DNA of 64,000 nt from Plantago major. Lineage: Eukaryota; Streptophyta; Magnoliopsida; Lamiales; Plantaginaceae. The position numbers and the translations under genes are program-made. Shown here in pieces: positions 48,056 through 59,246 of this stretch. The stretch spans positions 58,587,677-58,651,676 of the forward strand of contig CM048839.1 in the NCBI GenBank assembly GCA_026545765.1, given 5' to 3'. The notes under the pieces are model-generated. The model was given only the letters and a program-made list of their open reading frames with translations. It was not told the DNA's origin and made no database searches. The number at the start of each line of letters is the position of its first letter. The stretch's first letter is position 1.

Positions 48056-50208
48056 CTATGTTTTAAACCGGCCACCCTCCAAAAAAGGTTAGACCGGGGT
48101 CGGATCGGTCCACCCGGATTGAACTGGATCAAGCCGGTATAACGTGAAATTATTAATAATTATTCAAGCATGTATATTTCTCCCCATAATTATTCATTCA
48201 TCAATAAACACCTAACAAACTAATTCCTAAAATATCATCTAAAATCCAAATAAACATACAAATGTTCCGAATGTTATCCCTGAAATTATATCTATTTAAT
48301 TATTTATTGTTGTTAAATGTACAATCAATTTATATAGAGTAAGTATCTTGGAAGACCATCCACTATAAAAAAAAGGCAAGTAAACTTTTGGGCTATCATG
48401 GAAATTTAGAGTGTTTAATTAAGAAGATTTATATTTTCATAATAAAATTTATTAACAACACAAACATTTTATCCATAAATATCTATATGTTTTAACAACA
48501 TAGTTCTTCTCCTTTCAAATTAAGCATATACAACTTCCTTGAGACTGTAATTTATAACTAATATCTTCAGATTCTATATTCATTTTTTCTTCAAAATATA
48601 ATATCAAGTTACACCTATTAATGTTCGAACTGTTTGACACAGAACTTTAATTGACCGAATTTTAATTGAGGTATAACTGATGAACAGTAACTAAATTTTA
48701 ATTAAGTTGTGAAATTTATGTTTGGTATAAAGTTAAAAAAATTGTAGGTTTTTTTAGAGTAAATTTTTTAGTTGAGTTATTTATAGCCCTCTTTCAATTA
48801 AACTTGTAAAATGTACACGTCCCCCACAAAAATTGTACGACAAACCTTACAAACATAATTCTTCATCTCCGGAGCTTTTTTCACGTTCCGAGCGCGAATC
48901 CAAGTTTCGAGCTTGGGAGCTTCACTAATTCTCGACTTAAGTTTTCTTAGTTCTCGAATTAAGTTTTCTTAGTTCATCGTCGAAGAATTTTGAAAATAAA
49001 ATGTCAATTTTAGGGGTATCATTTTTTTATAAAAGATTGTTAAAATGATTTGAACATAATATACTTAATATTTCTTATTTAAAATTGCATGGGTAGTCGA
49101 AAACTATAGAAAGAATGCTACAAAGTGAAGTTTTAAGAATCCTACATTAGTGTCACCTGAACATATTTGCAATGTAGTGCTAAATGTCACCCATCTTTTA
49201 TAATGTACTAACTTTTCTTTAATTCTATCCTTATATCTACTATATATCTCATACACTTGTAATAAATTTTGTTAAATATGTACATGTATATTTCTCGAAA
49301 AATGTATACTATATTAACGCTCCATGGACGCTCCCGCTCCCAATTATTTTGGGTTTTGACGAATTTTTGCTCCCGCTCTCGCCCCACTTTCGCTCCCGCT
49401 CTCGTTCCATGTGACTAAGCGACAAACACAAAAACTTTTCAGTCTCGATTAAAATTTAAAATGACCTCTATATTCTAATCCAAACAGCCTTCTTGTCCTC
49501 CTTTGCTACAAAATACAGGTTCCTAAAGTACTTTCTTATATTGAAAGATGAAGTACTTAAATGACAATGAATATTTATTAATTTAAAAAGAAAAAGGGCC
49601 AGTCATGAAAAAGAATCTTTCTCAGCAATTGGCATATCGATGCACTGTCATCTCATAATTTCTTCTCTACCACACATTTTCCCAACTTGGAGTCTTTCTT
49701 CTACCACACATTTTCCCAACTTGGAGTCTTTCTTCTTTGACCTGAAGTGCATAACCCAATTATTTTGTTCACCCTGAAATCACTCTCTTTTCTTTCCTAC
49801 ATTTTCTCTTCTGAGTTCCAACTGTTGTCAATTAAGCTAGATCCACAAACAAAAGTACAAAGGAGCTGGATAATGAATATATCGCGACATGGAAGAAAGA
49901 GAAGACGAAAAATTTTGAGTATGGCACTCAGAGATCTGATCATCTGAGGGAAAAGTAGGAGTCAGGATTTCTGAATCTTCAGAACTTTTTGCGAAACATC
50001 CCTTCAATTTTTTTTTTTAATTTGGGCCGAAAATCGTGGAAACCGGCGGTTCACCAGTTCCCGGTTCTCACCGGTTTTTGGGCGGCTTGAGCGGTTCTGG
50101 GAGGTCCGGTTTTATAGCGGTTTTTTGTCATCCATTCGACCGTTCACTACCGGTTTTGCGGTTAGACCGGTCCAACTGTCCGGTTCGACCCAAAATTTTA
50201 AAACATAG
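48056..50208. mobile_element. 2.15 kb non-autonomous TIR element in the SIRE LTR
   Basis: Flanked by a perfect 8 bp duplication ATCTGAAG (48048-48055 and 50209-50216). The ends are CTATGTTTTAAA and TTTAAAACATAG, exact inverted complements, and GC-rich subterminal blocks on both sides repeat CCGGTT-type words. An 8 bp TSD suggests hAT; a 9 bp Mutator reading is less likely. No transposase or other coding similarity was found in the AT-rich interior. A 34 bp tandem duplication lies at 49667-49734. Confidence 0.78.
49667..49734. repeat. 34 bp perfect tandem duplication
   Basis: The unit starting CTACCACACATTTTCCCAAC is present twice head to tail (49667-49700 and 49701-49734) within the 2.15 kb DNA element. 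Confidence 0.9.
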
Positions 50209-50706
50209 ATCTGAAGTTAGTACGGCAGTGAGCTTTTCCTCTTTTGCTCAGACATCTCTGTCTGCATAATTAATGCACTGTACTAACTTTTGTCCTGTAG
50301 TGTCAATAAAACAATGCAAGCTTTCAGAGGCTTTGCAAGTCCTTACTCAGTGACCTATTGTGCATCAGAGACCTATTGAAATACTTTTCTTCCAAAGAAA
50401 CTTAATTTCTTCAAGGTATCTGAGTCACGGTATCTGAGAAGACACTTCTCCTTGGTCTTCAGTAATCTTGTGCAGTCTTCTGATCTTCAATAATGACTTC
50501 CTTATGCTGCATGCTTGTTTCTTGGTCAAGAAATATAAATATTACATTCAGAGACCTAACATCCTATACAAGATTTGTAAGACTAACATACTCAGTAAGC
50601 TTCCTCTTTTATAATGTTCAATTGAACTAAGAGTACTGGTTACCTTTCTGAGCTAAGATAAGTCCTTAGGGTTTACTGATCAAAATCTAAACAGATATTC
50701 CTAACA

Positions 50707-51069
50707 GGTACCCGTACAAAATCCTATCTCTTGATCCCTTTAACACAATGGTTCCCAACCAAGTGTTCCCCCTGAGTTATTCCCTGGCTTTCTTAACCAA
50801 GTACTTCCTCTACACAGTAACCACTTGAGCTATTCCTCAGCTTCCAAAGCTAAGTACTTCCTATGCTCAGATAGGTTAGGACTTTAGTTTTCTCAAGTAA
50901 ATACTTTCCCTAAACACGCCTGGTGGTGTTTTGGTGATGGTAGTTGTCAAGTAAGCTGAAGTAGATAACTTGTTCAGTTACTTAGAGAGCTTTGAAGAAT
51001 CAATCTTCCTTAATACTTTTTTCAGTGTAGGAGAAGTTGTTCTTTACTGACCCAAGTTCTTGTTATGTT
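50707..51069 (-). repeat. Fragment of a second SIRE-family LTR
   Basis: Clearly homologous to 47410-47725: both contain ACAAAATCCTATCTCTTGA, AAGTGTTCCCCCTGAGTTAT and TTGTTCTTTACTGACCCAAG. It is cut on the left by the end of the neighbouring SIRE LTR and on the right by the start of the large Gypsy element's LTR. Confidence 0.78.
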
Positions 51070-52378
51070 GATGTGCACTCAGAGATTTTGATTTTCGTTG
51101 TAGAACCTGTAATCCCTAAATACAACCAAAGATTAAATTTATAAGTCGGGAGTCCTCAAATCCACAGTTTATAGCGGAAAGTTGACTCGAGATGTCGTTC
51201 TCCACGAACACTTAGCATAGGAACAAGCAAATATCGTATGTAAATTGTATGCAAAAAGTAAACAGAATGATTGCAGACAGATTGATTGAATCGCAGTAAA
51301 CCCTAATTAATTGAGATGAAATCGATGGTGGGAAGGTGTAAAGGATCCCGACCTCTCTCTGCAATGCTACTCCCAACTTCCTAGCTAAAATCCTACGCGA
51401 TTACCTCTAACGACAGCAGGGCATAATACTATGGTGCAGGAGGCGCAGTCGGCAGGAGTACCCCTAGTTAGTTCAATGAAACTACTATGTCACTCAGCAG
51501 AACATCACACCATGAAGTATGTATAGAGTTGTATAACCACGATTTACGTCTAATAACTATTTCATTAATATATCACGGTATATAAATAAGTAGCAAAAGC
51601 AGAGTTACGGCAGTTTGCCTTTACAAGAGAAATTTAGCTACTCATAGTATTCTACTGACATAAATCGAAAACAGTAAAGAAAAGAAGAAGAAGCATAGTT
51701 TCTAATGTCTTCGTGCTGCTTCTAGGGTTTCTTCCTTCTAGGTGCCTGACGGCAAGCGGTTTTGGGGTTTCACTTCCCCGAGGACTGGTTCTCTCTCAGG
51801 AGAGCTGCTTTGTGAGGATTACGCCCCCGAGGTCTAATTTATACTTGAATTTTCGTGCTCTGGCCGCCATTCTTCAATAAGGAAGGTTTAGAAAGGCAGG
51901 CTCTAGCCTGACAGGCCAGGAAAAAGGCCCAGGACCATTCAGACACTCCACTGCGGTTGACAGAGGGCCACAGAGAGGCTTATGTTGTCCACAGTCGGCC
52001 ACAGCGTGCGATTTCTGCAGGTTCTGTTTGTTCTTCTTTGTTCTTCGATTTCGGGCTTCGTAACTTCATTTTCTTGAAAAGTAGTCTTCTAAAATGTTGT
52101 TGCATCTTCAATTATCTTCGCATTGGTTGGTCGCATGGCGTGTTTAGACTCCTCGAACTTCATGCAATAGCCAATCCGGTGTATTTGCTTAACTTTCTCG
52201 ATTTCGCATAATTATGTCGTTTTAGCGCTTGAAATCGTGCAATTCCTCAAAAACGCTATCATGACCTACAAAATACACACGAAGTTGGTAATTGACCACA
52301 AAACGATACAAATATTGAATCTAAGGCAAAAAAAACGAGGGTCTAAAAGCATGCAATATCGCACATTTCATTGTCACA
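51070..52378 (-). repeat. 3' LTR of the large Athila/Tat-like element
   Basis: On + it starts TGATGTGCACTC and ends near CATTGTCACA. It is followed directly by CACCCCCAAACCAG (the PPT complement) and a CTCATCCTTGAGCAAGG block typical beside Tat/Athila 3' LTRs. The 5 bp flank on its left is TATGT. The right boundary may shift by 2 bp. It contains GC-rich words (CTGCGGTTGACAG, CAGTCGGCCACAG) at 51950-52010. Confidence 0.65.
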
Positions 52379-53453
52379 TCTCACCCCCAAACCAGTTTCT
52401 TGCTCATCCTTGAGCAAGGCAAAAACGATAATTAAGAAGTGACCATAAAATGAGTAACAAGCATAAACCACCACATATACAAGCAGCCAGTTTCTAGGGT
52501 TTCAAACTCTACTGACTCGCTTAGTTTTAACTCCAACCTCTATGACTCCACAACAAGCAAATAACAAGTAAGCGTCACTCACTACAGCCAGTGGTTACAA
52601 GTGTAACCCAATGTCCTTTTAGGTGAACTTCAAAATCATTACCCCTCGGTAACTTTATGCAATCATGCTCCCAAAAGTCAAGGCACAAATCAAAGTAGTA
52701 CTCAGGTTGGCTTGGTAAGTAAAACAGGTAGGATAATATAGAGGAGTGTTTGGCTAAGCATCATTAAAAGATGAGCAAGGCAAAACAAAGGGTATTTCAG
52801 GGGGACTTATCCTTTCGGACATCGAGTTCCTTCCTTGGACTTCATCTTCTCTCAATGACAAATCTTCAACTTCTCCTTCATCATCATAACTACTTCATCG
52901 GTTGCTTCACACAGACTACTTGCTCCTTTATTTTTTCTTTTTTCTTTTTTTTTTCTTTTGACATACTAGTTTTTTGTAGTTGCTTTACTAACTCGTATGC
53001 TTTTGGTTGGCCATCATTGGGCTCTTTTAGTCTCTAAATATTTTGATAGTGTCTGTTTTACCGAATTCCGCACTTTTGTGCGTGCTGGTTTGGTATACAT
53101 GCCATCAACCCTCACGGACATGTAGCTTTTAGGGCCACACCGGTATGTGGGTAGTATATGTAACATGTCCAACACGAAAACGGTGATCACGAGGACCACA
53201 GATCCATTCCGAGACTTTTGTACCTTTGCTTTTTTCGGTACTTTTGTACCTTTCGATGATGTTCATCTTCCACTTCTCCCCCAAACCAATTTCTCGAACT
53301 AGGGTTAGGGTTTTCTTCTCTACTTTCCACCAAACCAATTCTCGATCATGATCAAAACATGATTCTCCTCCATTCTTTGGAACTCGTTGCTTTGTTCCTT
53401 CGTTCAAGCTCGGCAGTAGGTTGCTGTCACCAATTAAGTAAAGCATGTATAGG
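52379..53453 (-). other. 3' noncoding region of the large Gypsy element, proximal part
   Basis: No coding similarity. It holds PPT-like modules at 52379-52394 and 53274-53289. The block 53040-53225 is homologous to 12360-12550 in the other pol-less element. Confidence 0.6.
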
Positions 53454-55004
53454 TGATGTGACAAATCAGAGTTTTGTATTTGTTTACTTAGCCAAGAGTT
53501 AATTCTCAACACTACGAAAACTTACAGTGCATTGAAGTTAACCCCGAGGTCGGTCTCGAAGGACTTAACTAGGCTGAGTTTGGGTTTACGAATAGTAGAC
53601 ACAATATGAAAAGCAGTAAATGGTTGTTTGCTTCGGCAGCGAGATGATTAACTAGTGTAGAAGTAAACAACTAAGCAGACAAAACTAGAGATAGGTTGAC
53701 ACTTAACGAGATTAATATATGAATGAGGAGAATTATGAAGTGGTGATTTGAAGACAAGCTAGCTAGCAGGAAATATGCGATCGATAGGAAAACGATTACT
53801 CTTAAGTTGTCACTACTTGGTTTCAGAAAACGAATAGCATTAGTGAAGTCGTCAATTTCACTAAGCTACAATCAATTAAGCTAATCCTACTATTACTGTT
53901 TGCAACTAACTGTTAGATTGAAGTAAGACGAAAACGTTTTGGTTTCTAAAGATCAAATGCTTAATCTAACAATGATATTGACGAAATGCACATCAAACGT
54001 AATAGCAGAATACACAATTAATCTAAAAAGCTCATAGTAATCACGACCTGTATATATATATATAATCGCATAAAACCTAACTAGCATGCTTGAATTCGTC
54101 ACCACCCCATAAGCAAGGTGTTTAGCTACTCATGTTATGCGAAGACATAATCAATAAAGCAATTAAACAATCAACACACATAATTTAATACTAGAAACGA
54201 AGAATCGAACGATTGATACAATTTACCCTTCGTTGTCACAAACCCTAGGTAGAATTGAAGAACCTGAATCGAATCGATGCAAGATAGTATGTAGATTATG
54301 CTCCCAATCAATCACAATCGTTGGATTACAAGCTGAAAACCGGTTCAATTACCTCAAAACGGGTAATTGCCTTGGAAAATAGGTTTAGCTTGAGAGCAAT
54401 GCTGAATACTTGACAGTAGATCCATCCTAAAAGTAATAATGTTTTTTCTAACTAATAGAAAGAATAAAAACTAAGTCTCGATGACTTAGAAAAAATCTCG
54501 CTAACTTGGGAAAAATTCGCGCGACAGAAGGGTTGGCGTCCGCCAACTCTCAAGTTGGCGTCCGCCATGTATGAGAGTTGGCGGACGCCAAGATACATCC
54601 ATGGCGTCCGCCAGTTCCAACTTTGGCGTCCGCCAATTCTTTCTGGATTGAATTGGTGGACGCCAATCTTGTAACTGGCATTTGCTGACTCTTTGACAAA
54701 TGACGATTTTGCCCTTCTTGTCCTTCGTCCTCGATTTTGCTTCTTTTAACTTCGATTCTTGGTATTTTGGTCTCCCCGCTCCACTTCTAGCAACCATACG
54801 ATGCATTGGAACTCCATATCTTCCAGATGCATGTAAAATACACCCTTTTTTACCTTCAATTAGCGCGGTTTAACCAAATACCTGCAAAACTCACAAAGAA
54901 CAAAGCAAGTAAAAAGACTCTAGGAAAACTACTAAAACTATACTTAAGGATAACAAAAAGACGGTAAAAAAGACCAGATGAGACGATGTAAAACCGACTC
55001 ATCA
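53454..55004. mobile_element. Solo LTR A (same family as the LTRs at 10389 and 15192)
   Basis: 1,551 bp from TGATGTGACAAATCAGAG to CCGACTCATCA, flanked by a perfect 5 bp TSD ATAGG (53449-53453 and 55005-55009). No internal region accompanies it, so it is a solo LTR left by LTR-LTR recombination. It carries a striking GC-rich palindrome array at 54532-54666. Confidence 0.87.
54532..54666. repeat. Array of six GGCGTCCGCC palindromic units
   Basis: Six copies of a TGGCGTCCGCCA-type unit, four direct and two reversed (one as GGCGGACGCC, one degenerate as GGTGGACGCC), within 135 bp. Each unit is itself an inverted repeat with GGCG/CGCC arms. The surrounding LTR is AT-rich. Confidence 0.9.
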
Positions 55005-55098
55005 ATAGGATATATGGTGGAGTTTCATAAGGGTTTAAAAAGCTTTAAGTGGGGTTAGCGAAAGGTATAGAAAATGATTCAGAAAAGTGAGTACTACT

Positions 55099-57527
55099 TG
55101 ATGTGTGAAATCAAAGTTCTAAATTTATTTAAGCCAAGAGTTAATTCTCAACACTACGAAAACTAGTAGTGCACTGAAGTTAACCCCGAGGTCGGTCTCG
55201 AAGGACTTAACTAGGCTTAGTTTGGGTTTCCGAATAAAAATAACAGTAAGGAAAGCAGTAAAAGGTTGGTTGCTTCGGCAGCAGATTGACTCTTATTATC
55301 TATCAACCATGCGATCTAACTAGAAAACAGATTAATCCAAACGAGAATGATATGATTAGAGAATTATGGTGTGGTGACAGAAAATAAGCTAGCTAGTAGG
55401 TAACATGCAACAATAATGATGTCGATTAACTCTAGTTATCACTGGGACATGCCCTACCGATTATTACACTGCTCTAGGCTTTTCTAGGCAGACACCTTAT
55501 GTCACGTAAGGTACGGAGAACTATGACAATGAACTAACTGTATAAAGTTCTAGAAAACAAATAGCATTAGTGAAGGTGTCAATTCCACAAAGCTACAATT
55601 AATAAGCTAATGCAGATATTACTGTTTGCAACAAACCAATAGATATAACAAGACGTAAACGTCTTGTTATAAGTGATCAGATGCTTAATCAATTGGTGAT
55701 TTTGACGTAACGAATATCAAACAGAATACTACATACGCAATTAATCAAAATAGCACAGAGTAAATCGCATCTTTTATATATATTGAATACACGAACCCTA
55801 ACTAGCATGCATTGAATTCGTCACCACCCCATAACTAGGCTGCTTAAGCACTCATGCAAAACATAATCAGAATCATAAACCATCATACACTAAACATAAT
55901 AAATACCAACAACTAGGGCTGAGCATCGGGCGAATCGCCTGAATCGAACTGGACCAAAAAGATCGCCCAATTTTTTGGTTTTGTATGGTTCAAGATCAAC
56001 CGAATTATGGTCGGTCCTGAATCGGACCGAACCGAATAACCGAATTTAATTAAAAAAAATAAAAAATTAAAAAGAAGCCAAAAAAACTCCAAAAACGCCT
56101 GCCTGCCTTGCTGAACCAAAAACTCCAACCAACAAAAAATCGAACAAGCTGATGGAGGTGAGGCGGCGGTGTACTGACGGAGGAGATGACCGAAGATGAC
56201 TGGAGATGTGGAGGTGCGAGATCCGTAGAGGTGGAGGTGGGCGGAGGTGGACGACTTGCTGAGTGGTTTCGGTATCGGAATTGGAATCGGAGTCGGAAGG
56301 GAGGGAAAAGTTTACCAATTTGGGGTTGCGTTTCCTGGGATTTGGTGTGCCGGAGAGAGGCGTACGGTGGAGGGAGGCCGGAGAGGTGGAGGTGGGCGGA
56401 GGTGGATGGAGAGAAGAGGGAGAGGCAGAGGACAGAGAATAGATCCGGCGAGGTAGAGGCGGAGGTGGGTGGAGGTGGAGGGAGGCCGGAGAGTGGCGTG
56501 GGGTGGAGGGGGGCTGGTGGGCGGAGGTGGGCGGAACGGAGATACTCTGGATTCTGGAAATCGAAAAAGCTACAGACTCTGGAATCTGGATTCTGGAATA
56601 AGAATGGGGGCTAGGGTTTTGTTTTGATATAAAAATCGGTTTTTTCGGTCCAGCCCGGTTTTTTTCGGTTTTGGACCGGCCCGCACCAAAAACCAAAATT
56701 TCTAAATTATCAAAACCGAGAACCGGACCGAATAGGTTTAAGTTCGGCCCGAAAACTAAATTTTCGGTCCGGTTCGATCCGGGGCATTTTATGCTCGGCC
56801 CTACCAACAACCAAGAAATGAGATAAGGAAAAATTTTACCTAATCGTGTCACAAACCTTAGGTAAGAATTGAAGAACTTGAATCGAACTGGTGGAAAGTA
56901 CGATGAATATGCTCTCAATCAATAATCAATCGTCGTATTACAAGAGAAAATGGTTTAATTACCTCCACAAATGGGTAGGTAATTGCCTTGGAAAATCGGT
57001 TCTAGGTTGAAAGCAAAAGAAGAAAAGAATAATAATGTTGTTGTCTTTCAATAATGTTTTACTCTAACCTATATATAGTGAAAGAAAGGAATTAGAAACG
57101 ATTTAGGAGACAAACGGCAAAAATCCACCAAAACAAGGCAACTGGCGACGCTAGCCAATCAAGGCCGCCACAGACTTGAAGTGCAATCTGGTGTATGCCG
57201 CCAGCTGTAATTGAAAGAATCGGCGTATGCCGCTTCTTCTGGAAGGACTGTTTTCCCTTTTGACTCCTTTTGACTCCAATTTTTGGTATTTTAGCCTTCC
57301 CGCTCCACTTTTAGCATCCATACGAGGCGTTGGAACTCCATATCTTGTAGATGCATGTAAAACACACAATTTTGCCTTCAATTAGTGCGGTTTAGCCAAA
57401 TACCTACAAAATACACAAAATATGAAAACGTAACAAAATACAAATAAAACACATAAAAACTATACTTGAGAATAGCAATAAGATGGTAAAAAAAAACCAA
57501 ATGAGACGATGTAAAATCGACTCATCA
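55099..57527. mobile_element. Solo LTR B (same family) carrying a hAT insertion
   Basis: It starts TGATGTGTGAAATCAAAG and ends ATCGACTCATCA. The flanks are CTACT (55094-55098) and CTATT (57528-57532), a TSD with one mismatch. Without the nested hAT element and one TSD copy its length is about 1.53 kb, matching solo LTR A. The GC-rich variable block is at about 57142-57235. Confidence 0.82.
55914..56803. mobile_element. Non-autonomous hAT element with GC-rich interior
   Basis: 890 bp with ends TAGGGCTGAGCA and TGCTCGGCCCTA (inverted, one mismatch) and a perfect 8 bp TSD CCAACAAC (55906-55913 and 56804-56811). TAGGG ends and 8 bp duplications are diagnostic of hAT. The interior (about 56150-56560) is GC-rich with GGTGGAGGTGGGCGG-type repeats. 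It is open on both strands as Pro/Ser- or Gly/Arg-rich translations, which I treat as composition rather than a gene. Confidence 0.87.
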
Positions 57528-57532
57528 CTATT

Positions 57533-57985
57533 AATCATATTCATTCTGCTGATAAATAAGGAATCAAGAGTAGCAGTGTTCACACGGTTGCACACAGGAC
57601 TTCAATTAGAGAAGAAAGTAAACTCACTCATCAAAATAGCATGGGTCGGGTTTGGTCAGAGCATATATTCAGCAAGCAGCGAAGCATGAAAACATATCCA
57701 CAGCCCCTCATCTTAGTCATAATTTACACTTAGTATTCTTCCACTAATCAACCCTTGTTTGAAAAAGTAAAAGACCTAAGACGTAACAGATAGGATTAAA
57801 AAGTAAATTAAAATGCAAACTACTAAGTGCGAGTATTTAAAGTTATTACAGATTGAGCAAGTAATAGTCAAATTCCCCCCCCCCCCCCCAAACCTAGCTA
57901 AGAGCAGATAGAGAAACTAGTAAGGTAAAAAGAAAAAGAAAAGATACTACCCTCTCGGTGATGTGTTCTCCAACCAGATGGTGGT
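57533..57985 (-). other. 3' noncoding region of the large Gypsy element, with C-run/PPT-like module
   Basis: No coding similarity in 57533-57870. At 57874-57892 a C-run followed by AAACCTAG reads GGTTTGGGGGG... on -, the strongest PPT-like module of the series, lying just downstream of the transposon-protein ORF. Confidence 0.55.
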
Positions 57986-59207
57986 TTAGGATGAAGATCC
58001 TCCAGGAGGCGGTGGAGGATAAAATCCTTGATAGCCTTGGTAGTACTTCGATGGATCGACCTCGGGCGGTGGATAGACCTGCGGTGGTGGGTAATAAGGT
58101 GGATACTCAAAGTGACCATACCCGCTAATGTTCTCCTGCTGGAAATAGATTTGCTCGTAGTTGTGTAGGTAGGTAACATTATTGTTCCACTCTGACCTCC
58201 GGCCCATTTTGTTCATTTCATCTCGCCTTCGCGCACTCCCTTGACTCCCCATCTGATAGTTGTTCACAAATTCGTTGAACGAATTTATGTAAAAAGCTCC
58301 TTGTGGAGGATCCACTACTCCTCTTCGTCTAAGTTCAGCTTTGGCAGCCGTCTCGTGCATCTCAAGGAGGTGGATGGTTCTGTCTTCATCAAAAGGTTCT
58401 ATAAGCGGAACGTATCCTGACTCAGTAGTAGGAACCCCATTCTTCTTGCATATTGCGGTGATAAGACCGGGAAATGAAAGGTTCCTTCTTTTGTTCCCCT
58501 TCTCCAATTGCATTTCCTACATGATGGTTCTTCCAAAATCAATGTAGTGACCCTCCATAATCACGTAGACAAGTGTGGCTACGTCATCTTTAAGCCCTTC
58601 ATGGTGTAGGGTTGACTTCAAGTTGGTCTCTACAAAGTGCATCCAAAAGCTTGCTCTTTCGTTGAGCGTAGCCCCTCGGAATGGATACTCCCACTGCATC
58701 CCCTCTAATTCTTTCTCTGAGTAATACCCTTGGGATGTTTAGTAGGATGTCTCCGTACTCCAACTAGTGATATGCCGGTTCCTTTTATATGCCACGAATG
58801 TGCTCCTCGGGGATGTTGAAGAAATCATTGATAGCTCCCGGCCCAAACATGAACTCCACCCCTCGTATGGTGATGGGGTGATCTAGAAGTGCATCCTCCG
58901 GCTTGTCGATCTTAAGTTGAAAGTATTCTGCATAGAATTCCCGGACCACCTCTATGTCGTATCCTTGGAGGATGGAAGTGAAGTTTCCCCAAACATAGAG
59001 ATTCAAGGCGTCATGTATCCAGTTTAGGGCATGGTTCATTGCCCACCCGATCTCTATGTTTCTCTCGGGGATTACTCCCCAGTCGCTATTAACCAATAGC
59101 CAACTCCGAGCCTTGCTTGAAAGTGTCGCCGATGCCACTTTCTTTCCTTTATTTGCTTTCTTAGTGCTTAGTTCACCTACATGCTTTCCTCCTTTGGTTG
59201 TTCCCAT
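57986..59207 (-). pseudogene. Gypsy-associated plant transposon-protein ORF (PF20167-like), broken
   Basis: The first block (59207-58785, 140 residues) starts at ATG 59207 (MGTTKGGKHVGELSTKK) and contains YDIEVVREFYAEYF, ITIRGVEFMFGPGAINDFFN and a Lys-rich leader. This matches the uncharacterised plant transposon-protein domain found downstream of pol in Athila-like elements. After a break, 58699-58517 (PFRGATLNERASFWMHFVE) and 58513-57986 (ICKKNGVPTTESGYVPLIEP, then a Pro/Tyr-rich tail FYPPPPPGG) continue the same protein. The function of this domain is unknown. The frame is interrupted at about 58785-58700 and 58517-58513. Confidence 0.65.
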
Positions 59208-59246
59208 AGTACCTAGGCCAAAAAGTGTTTAAGATAGCATGTTTGG

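Larger units (their letters stand above)
38197..50706 (-). mobile_element. SIRE-type Copia element, 3' truncated
   Basis: A Ty1/Copia element on - with its 5' LTR at the right (47091-50706, including a nested insert), a primer-binding site TGGTATCAGAGC (47077-47088), gag (about 46974-44981), pol (about 44385-41052) and an extra downstream ORF (40230-38197). The long gag with a coiled-coil tail and the extra ORF after pol match the SIRE lineage. The 3' LTR is absent: the element stops at the TRIM boundary at 38196. Frames are only mildly damaged. Confidence 0.82.
47091..50706 (-). repeat. 5' LTR of the SIRE element, interrupted by a 2.15 kb DNA element
   Basis: On + it starts TGTTAG and ends CCTAACA. 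Without the insert 48056-50208 and its duplicated TSD it is about 1.46 kb. It contains a G-run at about 47125-47136. The region about 47410-47725 is homologous to 50712-51055. No second LTR of this copy exists in the window, so age cannot be read from LTR divergence. Confidence 0.75.

Noticed and set aside
56067..56918. A 283-residue Pro/Ser-rich open frame on -.
   Set aside because: It crosses the hAT element boundary at 56803, and the opposite strand is equally open. Low-complexity GC-rich composition explains it.
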